Positions 11,100-21,310 of a stretch of 30,986 nt of DNA are shown one piece after another. Position 1 is the stretch's first letter. Every line of letters starts with the position of its first letter. Below the pieces are notes generated by a model. That model worked only from the letters and a program-made list of their open reading frames with translations. It searched no databases and was not told the origin of the DNA. The position numbers and the translations under genes are program-made. The DNA comes from Chromera velia (taxonomy: Eukaryota; Sar; Chromeraceae), in the NCBI GenBank assembly GCA_018398765.1, contig JAHBMJ010001426.1:1-30986 (forward strand), given 5' to 3'.

Positions 11100-13101
11100 G
11101 ATGCAGCATAGCGGAAAACACGAACGGACCCTCAGAGCGAGGCTGGCATTTCCCTGAGGGCTTCCCCGTCTGGGAGCCGCGAGATGGTTGTAGAACGCCC
11201 GTGTGCCCACAGCAAAAAGAGAGCTGCCCAGACATGCCCCCGTCGCCTCCTCCATTGCCTTCCCCAGAGCGTCAAGGTAGATCAGCGTGTCTTCCGGCAT
11301 GTACCTGCATTCATTCATTGAAGCAACAGAGAATTAGAGGGTCAATAGAGATAGTTTATCTCTCGATCTCGATCTGCACCCTTGCAAGGAAGTGAATCGC
11401 AATCCTATGCCGGAAGGATCGAGGGTCTGTCAGGTTGAGCAAGGACCAGTGCTCTATTCAAGCATCTGTGAGGGTTTGTATTTCGCGTGTCCGTCTATCT
11501 GTGCGATCGCGGCAATGAGTGCTTGCTCACTACTTTGATGTACCAGAGGAGCAGAGAGAGGGGAGTCCTGAACAGAGCGCGTCAGTGCCACAAAGAGGAG
11601 AAAGAGAGTCGGCAGGAAGAGTTCAGATCCAACGAGTATGCTTGGAGGTCGATCAACGCATTTCAGAGAGGGAGCGCAGAAGGAAGGACTTCAATCACTT
11701 GGATGCTCACGTTCTGTGTTGCCACACTTTGTCCTTCCTGCAAGCGAAAAGAGAACGGAGAGGGGGGGAGAGGAAGGTGATGAAGAGGGGATGCACAGGA
11801 GAGAAAATTGAATTTGAGTCGTTGGCCTATCACACACACAATCAGGCGAAACAAAAGATTCAAACGCTATCTTGTGGTGCTGGCAGCGCAGAACTGATCT
11901 CTTCCAGGCCGACAGAGTATGCAAACATGTGCAATCAATCGGACAAGAAGGGAAAAACAAAAAGAAGAAACAAGCTCGTCGAAGGCAGAGTGCGGAGAAG
12001 TCCCGTTTTGAAAGCAATCTCGAACTGATAAGACGAAAAGAAGGCGTATGATCTCGGTATGTGCTGGCTCTCCCGTCTCTCTTCATTTCTCCATAAATGT
12101 ATTTCAAACCTAAAGTCTCCATCCTATTCTTCCTGTTCCGATTCTGCACTCGACTCTTCCTGTTCTTCGTCGAAAGTCACCCTTTCCTTCACCGTCTTTG
12201 CCCAACTTCCCCTTTCCTGGCGCTTCGTCATTCAAAGATACATGCAAACACAGAGAACCGACGACTGCCTAACTGACAGGTCCTCCAGCAGTGTCGGGAG
12301 GAAGTCAGAAGAGTCGCATGCGTCCTCAAACTTCACCTGCAGACGACCACCATGGGAGGGGATTGGAAGGGCGCACACGGAAACGGCAAGAAATGCTCGA
12401 CGGACAGTCAGACGACAAAACGAAAGAGAAACAGACATATGAGTGGACAATCGAGAACGCAGAAACAGGCAGATTTCAGCGCGGCAAGTGACCGTCCTGG
12501 CACTTCTTCGATTGATACGTCACATGCTCTTCAAATATGTGAGGGAAACAGACCTCAAGAACTGAAGCCACTTCAAGAGAGGCCGTCAAGGGCACCACCA
12601 CTTTTCCCGGCTTCACAGGTTTTGTCACATTTGGGTGGTTCTCCGTCCCCCTCAGCGAGGCCATCAAAAAGGAGATCAGCTGTTCGGGTGAGTGCATGAA
12701 CAGGTCCACCAGGTTGCCCAACTGTTTTTTGTCCCCCAGTTCCCGGAACACACGCACAAGAGAGATAGAGAAGAGGGGCTTGTCATACACAACAGCTGCA
12801 ATCAAGACCAATGCACAAACAGAGAGAGCCCCCGATGTAAAGTTTCTTCTGTCTCTCAACTGGTGGAATCATCCCAGGTGAACAGACGCTGAAAGTACAG
12901 AAACAATGAAAGAGTGAAGTCGGGTCGAAGTGCGAATGTTGCCTCTCCAGTTCTCTTTGGAATGAACAGGAAAGGAATGAAAGGAAAGAGGGGGAAGACA
13001 TGCTCAGACGTGCGTGAAAAGAGCGTACCTTGAAAGAGCTGGGCAGACACCTTGGAGTTCAAGCACTCAAACAGCGCCTTGGAAAAGTACCGCTCAGACA
13101 T
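2343..13101 (-). CDS. large 21-exon gene, unrecognised protein with acidic Ser/Asp tail (~1419 aa)
   Basis: My model is complement of 2343-3819, 4023-4095, 4435-4564, 4814-5163, 5333-5538, 5703-5745, 6154-6247, 6677-7132, 7422-7508, 7739-7876, 8137-8188, 8612-8736, 9002-9103, 9430-9462, 9708-9923, 10319-10381, 11130-11304, 12155-12216, 12274-12336, 12554-12795 and 13029-13101. Every intron is GT-AG and phases match at all junctions. Exons 3-4 (12155-12336) and the long exon 4814-5163 are least sure. Residues 1-930 are mixed polar/hydrophobic and look helical. Residues about 1100-1198 and 1339-1365 are Asp/Glu/Ser tracts around a Lys/Ala-rich stretch (1290-1330), and the end is Pro/Thr/Gln-rich. 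I recognise no family. The tail resembles that of many nuclear or trafficking proteins and is not diagnostic. The start is uncertain: an acceptor-like site just upstream of 13101 could add an N-terminal exon. Confidence 0.65.
9179..9247. repeat. (CA)n microsatellite in intron
   Basis: A CA dinucleotide run of about 69 bases broken by two TA steps. It lies in the intron between exons 9002-9103 and 9430-9462 of the large minus-strand gene. Its Cys/Val alternating open frames are artefacts. Confidence 0.95.
10674..10711. repeat. (GACA)n microsatellite in intron
   Basis: About nine GACA units in the intron between exons 10319-10381 and 11130-11304 of the large minus-strand gene. A second array of the same tetranucleotide lies in the same intron. 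Confidence 0.92.
11056..11099. repeat. (CAGA)n microsatellite in intron
   Basis: About eleven CAGA units with one GATA variant, just beyond the donor side of exon 11130-11304. It is the same motif as the array at 10674, so one may have seeded the other. Confidence 0.9.
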
Positions 13102-14013
13102 CCTTATCAGAAGGTGATCCACTTCTTCTTCACTTGTTTCTTCCGGGGATGGCTATATAGCACTGAGGAATTCAGTGCCTGAAGCGTTCGTAGGGACAGT
13201 AAAGGTTAAAACACAAGTCTATGTTTCCTTCAGTGAAGAGAACCTGCTTTCAGATGCTGAAGGACAGCATCAAGCAGCAATATGCTATGTTACACGCGAC
13301 CAAAGTGTCTTTGTCTTACGTCACAAAACTGTCTTTATGAATGCCGTCTGCTTCCGTCTATGTATATACTTCATTGTCCTTCGTCTCCAAAAGGCTGGTG
13401 CCGAGAACCGTTGTTTTGAACAACACATGAATCGGACCCTCCTTTAGAGTCTACGCCAAAGACTCTGAAGGGTTTGGAGACCGTCATGCTGGGAAGGTTC
13501 CTTCGGCGACTCAGTGCAGTGTCTGGTCCACTGCATGTCAGTGCATGAGCTTCGCACTCAGTGTGGCAGTGTTGCAGCACTGTTGCTTTGCGCGTTGTTT
13601 GGATTCCATGCATGTTGTTTGCAGCACCTGCATGCATGCATGCATGCATGACCGCGCGAGCCGCGCGCGCCGAGATCCCCCGCGGAGCGGAGGGTGGGTG
13701 CGGAGAGCCATGCATACCGCGGGCATGCATGGTGCATTGCTGAGCCATTCCGAGCCCACGCATAATTCTCATCACGGTCAGTCAATTTTTTGTTTCAGAC
13801 CATGTTTGGAGACATCCACTGCAGTGTCTGGCAGCGTGACCTTCGCAATCGTTGATAACCAATTGACCCACCCGCACGAGTCGCTCCAGCCACCTGGGTG
13901 TGCATTGCCAGTTGCGGCTTCTCGGAAGTTGCAGCTATTTTATCGACTCTCTTTTCTTGTGACTGCAAGATCAGAAAACCGGAGACCCACTGCGTCTTTT
14001 TTTGTCCGCAAGA
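13102..14013. promoter_or_regulatory. shared upstream region of two divergent genes
   Basis: This 0.9-kb interval lies between the predicted starts of the large minus-strand gene and the vWA-C2-TerD gene, so both are presumably transcribed outward from it. It contains a TGCATG repeat at 13629-13650, followed by a GC-rich CpG-containing block (about 13651-13690). No TATA box can be assigned. Part of it may instead be an upstream exon of the minus-strand gene, because an acceptor-like ATATAG lies about 50 bases above its predicted start. Promoter activity is inferred from gene orientation only. Confidence 0.4.
13629..13650. repeat. TGCATGCA palindromic run
   Basis: Five overlapping TGCA units form a perfect self-complementary run. 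The same word occurs upstream of the histidine kinase gene (25330-25338, 25371-25387) and in several introns. TGCATGCA-type words are known binding sites of ApiAP2 factors in apicomplexans. A similar role here is speculation. Confidence 0.6.
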
Positions 14014-16393
14014 ATGAGCGACTTGCCTCCTGCATATGACGCTTTCCAAAGCCCGCAAGCCACCCCCTCATACCAAAATAACGGGGGGGCTCCTTCCTCT
14101 GGCGGTGGCACACCCAACAATCCCGACAACACCCCCGCTCCACCAAGGTACAATCCCCCCCCTCCGCTGGCACCCGACTACCCCCAAACCCAGCAGACCC
14201 CCCAGCCTCAGGTCATCGTGGTTATGGGTGCAGGTGACCAGGGAGCGGCCCCACCTGCCCCCAACCCTGTGGCCCCACAGCCCGTCGCACCCGCACCCGC
14301 CCCCCCCGAAGTCGACCCCTTTGCTCGCATGGAACACCTCGACATCCCTTACTCCATGAAGGAAGACCTCCTCGCCTGCTCCCACACAGACATCCTCGTG
14401 ATTGCTGACGTCAGCCCGTCTACCCGAATGGTTTTTGTTTTGCACACTCTGGCCGCCTGCAACTGTGCACTGTCTGAGCGGCTAATTCTGTGTTGCTGTC
14501 TGTCCCTCTGGTCTCACTCCCGGCATTTTTAAATTCATCTGCTTGAAGTCTCGTGCACTGATGTTGTTTTCCCCTGTGCGTGTTTCCGTGTTTGCAGGAC
14601 AGCGGGAGCATGCGTGAGTTAGTCAGTGAGTCAGTCAGGTATCCAGGTAGTCACAAACAAAGGCCATCTGGGTCCATCGGTTTACTTAGTCAGAGAAACG
14701 AATCCCCCAAGTTCCACTTTTCTTCGTCGGGCCCATCCATTCAAGTGGCCAACCATCTTCCCGTGCCTTATTTTTGGGATCCTGGACCAGTCCCTTCCTG
14801 CATGCATGTGCAGCTCCTCCTGCTCCTTCTTCTCGATCTGTACAACGCACTAGCTGACACCTGTGTCCACTCTCAGACTCCAGAAAAAGTCAAATCACCC
14901 AAATCTCTCCGTCCAATCCAAAGAAGCACTCAATTTTCTCTCCATGCACCTTTCTTTCTTCTCATATCTTCTTTCTGCCCCCCAATCCGCAAGCAGGCGA
15001 CCGTGCCACCCCCACTCTGACCCGTTGGCAGGAGCTCCAGATGACTCTGGGGACTCTGGTGGAGCTCCTCCTGGCGGTGGACCACCTCGACGGGTTCCAT
15101 CTAAAGTTCCTCAACCGACACGACTTCATCCCCATACGCACTGCACAGGACCTCGATGATGCCTTTGCGAAGAGAGGCCTGCCGGGAGGAGGCACGCCCC
15201 TCGCGAACAACCTGCAGATTGCCTTCACGGGCAGCTGGAACCCGAAGAGACCCGATGGGGAGGTCTGTGCGTGCGTGCGTGCGTCAATTTGTTTACAACG
15301 AACAGCCAGATAGCATGGTATTCAGCAGAAAATCTCTCTCCTTTTGTGTTGCCAATGACAGCCGAGCAGGGGTGCGCGGATCCTCTTTTTTCGTCTCTTT
15401 GCGCAAGCGAAGGCGTTTGTGTTTGTAGCGAAAAGCTTGAGTTGGGACGCATTTCCGTCCTTCCGTTTTGCTGTCTTGACATTCTGTAGGCAAGTGTGGA
15501 TTGCAAAGAAGATAACACTTGAGTACCGAGCGAGTTTTTTTGACTGCATGCACGTGTGTGCTGTCATGCACGTTTCCATCTATTGAGCGAGCATGCGTCC
15601 ATGAATGCATGAATGAAGTCTGCATGCCTGGCTGCAGGCGATTGTTCTGATCGCAACAGACGGAGAGCCCTCAGATTGTTCCTTCCGTGATATGGCGTCT
15701 CTCCTCACTCACAGGCCTCGACACTTCTACTGCTCCTTCTTGATGTGCACAAACGAGGACGATGTGGTGGAACAGGTTTGTTTGTGAGCTCTGACTGTTT
15801 TCGTTTCACCAAAGCGAACTGCCGAGCTTCTTACTCTCCCGAGGGCTTCTAGCGATGTTGTGTAAGGAGGTGATCTGTTGCTGAATTCAATTTACTTCTT
15901 TTGTTCAGCGCGCTCTTTGCTTATTTAGTCCAAAAGCGGAAAGTGCTTCCCTCCTGCTATGTCCTGCAAACAGCCTCCTCTCAGCTTGTAGATCACTTTG
16001 TGTCGGCGTGCCTGTTGGCCTGCTCTCTGCTTTTTCTTTCTTTGTTTTTTTCTTTGTTTCTCTCTCTCTTCTTGCTTCTCTCCACCCATGCATTTCGTAC
16101 TGCGTCGTTGCTCTTTCTTTCAGTTCAACAAGACCATCGATCCCATTCACGGCTGCGACATCTCAGACGACTACCAGAGCGAGAAGGCGGAGAGACGGAA
16201 GCTGCACGGCAAAGATCTGACCAAAAGGGAATGGCTGGCAAAGTGAGTTGAAGAATGAATCTGCATGCGCTTCCTTCCTGCGAGTATCCATCCATCCATC
16301 CATCCATCCATCCATCCATCCATCCGTGAGGGGTGCATGCGGAGGACTCTATTCGTTTTCTTCCCGTAAATGTGAATAAACATGAGTCTCTCC

Positions 16394-16450
<57 letters not shown>

Positions 16451-16489
16451 TGTGAGTGTGTGTGTGTGTGTGTGCGTGTGTGTGTGTGC

Positions 16490-16520
<31 letters not shown>

Positions 16521-16880
16521 TGTGTTGTATCTATGTATGTGCGAGAACGGGATATGCGTAATTGAAGGTGCGTCCTTGGAGGAAAGTTCCCGAAGTACGA
16601 CCGGATGGATGACCCTGCGGGCATGTCTCTCACGCACCATGGGGGAGGGCACAGGAAGACCAGCACGGCACAAGCAGTCGAACCCTACGCGTGGAGACCA
16701 GTGACGAAGCACCAGCACCAGCCGTTGATCAACCCTCACGGCCACCACACGCCAATAGACACTCGGAAGGACGGGGCGTCGCCTGAGTGGAATTCTGCGG
16801 AGATCCTGGTAGTGGGGGCGAGAGACCTGAAGGTACAAAGATTCGTCTCGTCTACCTGCCTGTCTGCCTGTGTTGCTTGT

Positions 16881-16955
<75 letters not shown>

Positions 16956-19684
16956 TTGAGTTTGTATGAGAGGGTGTAGGTGTGCAGTTTTGTACGAGTG
17001 TGCAAATATGTGTGAACATTTGGGTCTTTTCTGTCATGTATGTGTTCAAAGGAAGATAAGTTTCTCTTGTGGTGTCTCAGTGGTGGTTTAAAGTCTTTCG
17101 TCGTAGGTTTCCTGCTTTTGTGTTCTCTGGCCGATCTTGTTGTCCTGGAAGTCTGGGAATTGCCAAAACAGTCGAGACGGGTGTCAATCACGGTTGTCGC
17201 TATCACTTTGGTTGAAGGCAAAAAAAATTGATTGTGCGACCTTGCGCTACTTGCAGGCAGCTGACATCCGACTGTTCGCGAAGAACACTTCAGACCCATA
17301 CGTTCTCCTGGCACACCAGAAGGGACTGATGGGAGGACCACCTATCAAAACGGGCTACAGAAGAAAAGACCTGGTCAGTAAGTAAGTCAGTTTTTTGGAA
17401 CATCAGGCCGGCGGTCAGACAGGCAGTCCGGAAGTGCTTTAGCGAAAGCTCAGAGTGCGGACAGCTCCTGAGCGGCATTTCTGTTTCTGTTTTTCTTCGA
17501 TCGGACTGCTAGTGCTTGATGGTTGGCTCTCGAGGCGGGAATGGCATTATTGTGCGTTACATTCTGAAGATTCTCCTTTCATATCGAATTCAGCTTCTTC
17601 GGGAGTGCTCCGCGCTCTTGAAGAGTATGGGTGGACGAGAAATTCTTTCGTCTCGCTGGCGAATATCTTTGTTGCATGTTCATAGTCTCAGACAGCGTTC
17701 TTGAAAGTACCTCCTTTTCTTTCTTCCCTTTTTGCTTTGTATGTATGCAGAACCCCACATGGAACGAGACCCTGTACGCAAAGTTCGGCTACCAGCTCAC
17801 CAAATTCAAGTCAGAAGATGGATCGATACACAAAATTCGCTTGCTTCTTTGCATCCCGACATGCGGTAGGCACCCGTCTTGGTATCACTCAGTTGTGAAG
17901 ATCGGGCGATCAGACGATGCCCCAAATTACCTGAAAGTCAGGAGCAAGATCTCTAGCCCTGCATCGAAGACATAGCCGAGAAAAGTCTCTTTTCAAGTCC
18001 GTCTAAGACGAGTGAGTGCCCCGGCCTCCACTTTTTGACAGCAAAAAACTGCATGCTCTATTGCACAGACAAAATCTCACTGTTCTATGTGCGCATCCCT
18101 TTGCGCACAGGTTCAAGGTCTTCGACTACGACAAGAAGAGCAAGGACGACCCCCTCGGAAAGGTGGAGATTCCTCTGAAGCTTTTTGAACAGGTGCGTGG
18201 GTGCGTTCAGCCCTGTGTCCTTCGATCTTCTTGATTCTTTTTTGCGTGTACCCCTCGAAAGAAAACCTTCCTTCCATGTCCCGAGTTCTGTACATCTCTG
18301 TGTCTGTTGGATGATCTCTTGGTGAGGACAAACGGTTCTGCTCTCTTCTCGTGCTTCAGCACGCCTCAAGACTAAGAGAATGAATAGAGAAGAGAGCAAA
18401 CGACACCTGCTGCGGAGAGGCTGTGAGGCTGTCTGCCCACTGTAGACCTGTTTCCCTCTTCTTCTTTCCAGCAGACCCAGTCCGCAGCGACCCTTGCAGA
18501 AAAAGAAGGGATTTCCCCTGTTGATTCCTCTGCTTGTCTCCCCTCCTTTTGAGCCCCCTGCAGGCTGGACCCATGAACGCAGGAGACACTCGCACGATCG
18601 AGGGCACCTTCCCCATCAAGAAAGGACAGGGAATGCTGACCCTCAAGATCGCTTGCACCTTCACTGTGCCTCTCTCCATTCCCGGCCAATGGACCAAAAT
18701 CTGCTCGGACCAATTCGCAATCGGTAAGACTTCTCACTCACTTGCAAATCACATGGATCCCCTTGCTGTCTGAAGTGTTTTGTGCTTCTCTGCTCGGTAT
18801 CCAGTCGGTGAGTGCCTTTTGATTGTGATTGGAGGGACCCGACCGCGTTACTTTTTTCTTTCGTTACCAGTACAAGTTGATCCCTCGTTCTGGCACCTTT
18901 CTGAGAAATGACTTGTCCAGACATCGGAATCATGCCCACCCACTCTGCAAACTCCGAAAGCTCCGGAGCTGCCAAGCAAACCTTTTCGAATGAAGTTGTT
19001 GCTTTATTGTGCGTTACCGTGATTACTGTGACCTTCCACATGTTGTTGGTCTGGATTTACTCATCTCTTTGTGGAAAAACGAAGTCCTAGTCTGACTGCC
19101 CTTAGCACAAATTCGTCAAGAAACAATCACCGGCCAAATCAATGAACCAAGTAGTTTTGTCATGAAGACAATGAATCGAATCCAAATGTACTGCAGGCCT
19201 CGCTTGGGACTTCTCGAAGAAAAAGAGTTCCGTCGACCTGGATGCCTCCATGGTCTGCGTGTCTGACGACTTCCAGCAGCAGGCAGTGGTCTCGTACACG
19301 AATCTGAATGCATTCGGGGGGGCGATTCATCACTCAGGGGATGACCGGACGGGAGAGGGAAGCGGAGACGACGAGACGATCAGAGTGCAGACGAACTCGC
19401 TTCCTCAGAACGTCAGCCGTCTCCTGGTCACAGTGAATTCCTACCAGGGGACCCCGCTGTCCGAGCTAAAGAACGCGTACGTGCGCCTGGTTGTCGGGGG
19501 CGGAACCGCGATGTACTTCAACATGCACAAGAACATGCCCCACGACACTGGAGTGCTTGTGGGGGTGGTGGCGCGGAGGGCAGACGGGTGGTACTTCCAG
19601 TCGGTGATGAGTCCTGTGGGTGGGCGCACCGTCGCACAAAGTCTCCCTGCGTGCGTCAAGATGTGCCAGCATCTGGGTCTTTGA
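14014..19684 (+). CDS. vWA-C2-TerD fusion protein (701 aa, 11 exons)
   Basis: The model joins 14014-14409, 14598-14613, 14997-15262, 15638-15775, 16124-16242, 16568-16832, 17257-17373, 17751-17809, 18111-18192, 18564-18723 and 19197-19684. All introns are GT-AG and the total is exactly 702 codons. Residues 1-120 are Pro/Gln/Asn-rich and probably disordered. Residues about 125-330 are a vWA domain with a complete MIDAS metal site: D132-x-S134-x-S136, T204 and D234. The run REWLAKCVLGGKFPKYD across the exon 5/6 junction fits the end of this vWA class. Residues about 388-500 are a C2 domain, with SDPY (D413), NPTWNET and FDYDKKSKDDPLG (D464, D466, D472) as expected calcium ligands. Residues 540-701 are a TerD domain: GLAWDF, VDLDAS, HHSGDDRTGEGSGDDE. 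Bacterial TerD proteins act in tellurite and stress responses with vWA partners such as TerY. No signal peptide or membrane segment is seen, so I infer a cytosolic, calcium-responsive, membrane-binding protein. It is not a copine, whose order is C2-C2-vWA. Confidence 0.88.
14598..14613 (+). other. 16-bp microexon encoding the vWA metal site
   Basis: Exon 1 ends in GAC before gtcagc. The next in-frame sequence completing the MIDAS motif is a 16-base block bounded by tttgcag and gtgagt, which encodes DSGSM plus one base. The following exon at 14997 restores the frame and supplies the expected continuation (RDRATPTLTRW). Without this block the motif is absent and the frame is lost. Confidence 0.82.
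16286..16325. repeat. (ATCC)n microsatellite in intron
   Basis: About ten ATCC units about 43 bases after the exon 16124-16242 donor of the vWA-C2-TerD gene. The same motif recurs at 26488-26510. Confidence 0.93.
16393..16526. repeat. compound (TC)n(TG)n(CG)n microsatellite in intron
   Basis: A TC run is followed by a long interrupted TG run that includes a short alternating CG block near 16488-16504. Alternating purine-pyrimidine DNA of this kind can adopt Z-form. It lies just before the acceptor of exon 16568-16832 of the vWA-C2-TerD gene. Confidence 0.93.
16885..16954. repeat. compound (TC)n(AC)n(AG)n microsatellite, hairpin-capable
   Basis: About 30 bases of TC, about 20 of AC, then about 20 of AG. 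The TC and AG arms are complementary, so the transcript could fold with the AC run as loop. It begins about 50 bases after the donor of exon 16568-16832 of the vWA-C2-TerD gene. Confidence 0.92.
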
Positions 19685-21310
19685 GATACGGAAAGAGACA
19701 GGTGGACATAGGATGGATCGCTGTTCTCGTCAATTGACTGCATGATCTGATCTCAGCAATTCAGACGCGTTAAGTAGCGCGTTATGATGAATATATTGAA
19801 GCTGCTGCCTGAAAATAACTGCATCCCGATTGCATTCCAAAAATGTATTGAAAGCGGGCAACTGGCTTACGTCTGATTGAAGTAATTATATCTTCGATGT
19901 ATGTGTTATATAAACTGCAAAAACATTTTTTGAAATTTAAAAAAATAATCCTAGAAATAATCTTTCAAGTTATACTCTGAGTTATATGAAATTTAAACTT
20001 ACAAGCGCATGACTTCTAGTCTGAGACGTTTATTAACTTCAGGCTTCTAATTTCTAAGTTTAGGAATTTAGAGCTCTAAATTATTTTATATAGATTCCTA
20101 GCTAAATTCCTGTCTAAATTCCTCTAAATTTTTTATTTTGACCATATAGTACAAATTTCAAAAATTATATAATCTATAGCGCAACAGAACTAGTAATAAT
20201 ATAATCTATATATATATACATATAATCTATTATATATAATCTATAATCTATTGATATAAACAACAGAACTAGTAACAAAATTCTTAAAGCTGAACTTGAA
20301 GACCGTGAAATTATGTAAGTTTACAATAAAGTTGAATTCTAGGTTGAATTACCTTTACACCTACTACTACTACTACCACTACTACTACTACTACGCTATA
20401 TAGTTCTAAACTACTTCTATTACTAAGTATAGTGTGTAACTAGGTATGCAAAACCACCAATTAAATGATCCAATTTTAATACATTCATAAATATAATATT
20501 ATAATATTTGGGTCGCTTTCTTAATTCATTATGACTCATGACGCTCCCATGCATGGCACCACTTCATCAACTTGCTTAAAGAATGAGCGGGCCTCCTGCA
20601 CCGAGTCCTGCTGATTTTGTTGACTGCTCGGTGTTTCACATGGATGTCAGATGCATCGGTATGGAAGAGTCAGAAAGATAGACACACAAACAAACTGTAT
20701 CATTGAATAAATGGAGGCAGTGCGAAAGCTTTCGCAAAAGAATGCACGGAGAAAATATAATGGCGGAGCAAGCCGGTTTCCCATCGGGGTTTTCCGTCTT
20801 TCCGTTCTCTGAATTCCAGTCGCACACGTACATGGGTTCGTGATTTTGCAGTCTCTCCGCACGAAAATTCATTCCTGAAAAACATTCGGCGGAAGAGAGA
20901 CCGTGCGAGCATGACAGTCTGCTTAGAGAGGGTTGAAACTTTTCCGGTTTGTTTTCCACTCCCTTTCTTGCAGACTGTTGCTATTATTATTTCGGCGAGA
21001 AGGACACGGAATGAAAAAAGTGCTCCACTCAGTAGACGGACCAATGATAAAAACAAGTTGGCTCGGTTCCTCCTCCACAATCCGCAGACAAGTATGGGAC
21101 CTCGCTGAAGTCTCAGGGGAAAAATCTTGCTTGCTCTCGGGCATTCTTGCCTGCCTGCTACTTTTTATTTATTTGTTCATTCCTTCCTTTCTTTCCCTCC
21201 CTCCTTTTCCTTTCTACCTGCTACCGCCACTGCTTTCTCTCTCTGTCTCAGAGTCTTTGTTTGTCCAGTTGGCTGGCTGTGATGCAGCTAGGGGCTAGTC
21301 AGTCAGTCAG
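19685..21310. other. convergent intergenic region, largely AT-rich, no gene seen
   Basis: This lies between the 3' ends of the vWA-C2-TerD gene and the histidine kinase gene. From about 19780 to 20560 it is strongly AT-rich, with repeated TAAATTCCT and ATAATCTAT words and a CTA trinucleotide run at about 20358-20393. An exact 15-bp direct repeat occurs at 20182-20196 and 20261-20275. From 20640 to 21310 the composition is closer to genic, but open frames are short and lack recognisable motifs. It is probably 3' untranslated sequence. Confidence 0.6.

Noticed and set aside
10319-11304. RasGAP/IQGAP-like resemblance of the segments LLAPVVREYL and LGSSLFAVG in the orphan protein
   Set aside because: Only short local similarity. 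The arginine finger and the conserved FLRFINPA block are not present, so I do not claim it.
14014-19684. Copine assignment
   Set aside because: Copines are C2-C2-vWA. Here the vWA comes first, there is one C2, and the end is TerD.
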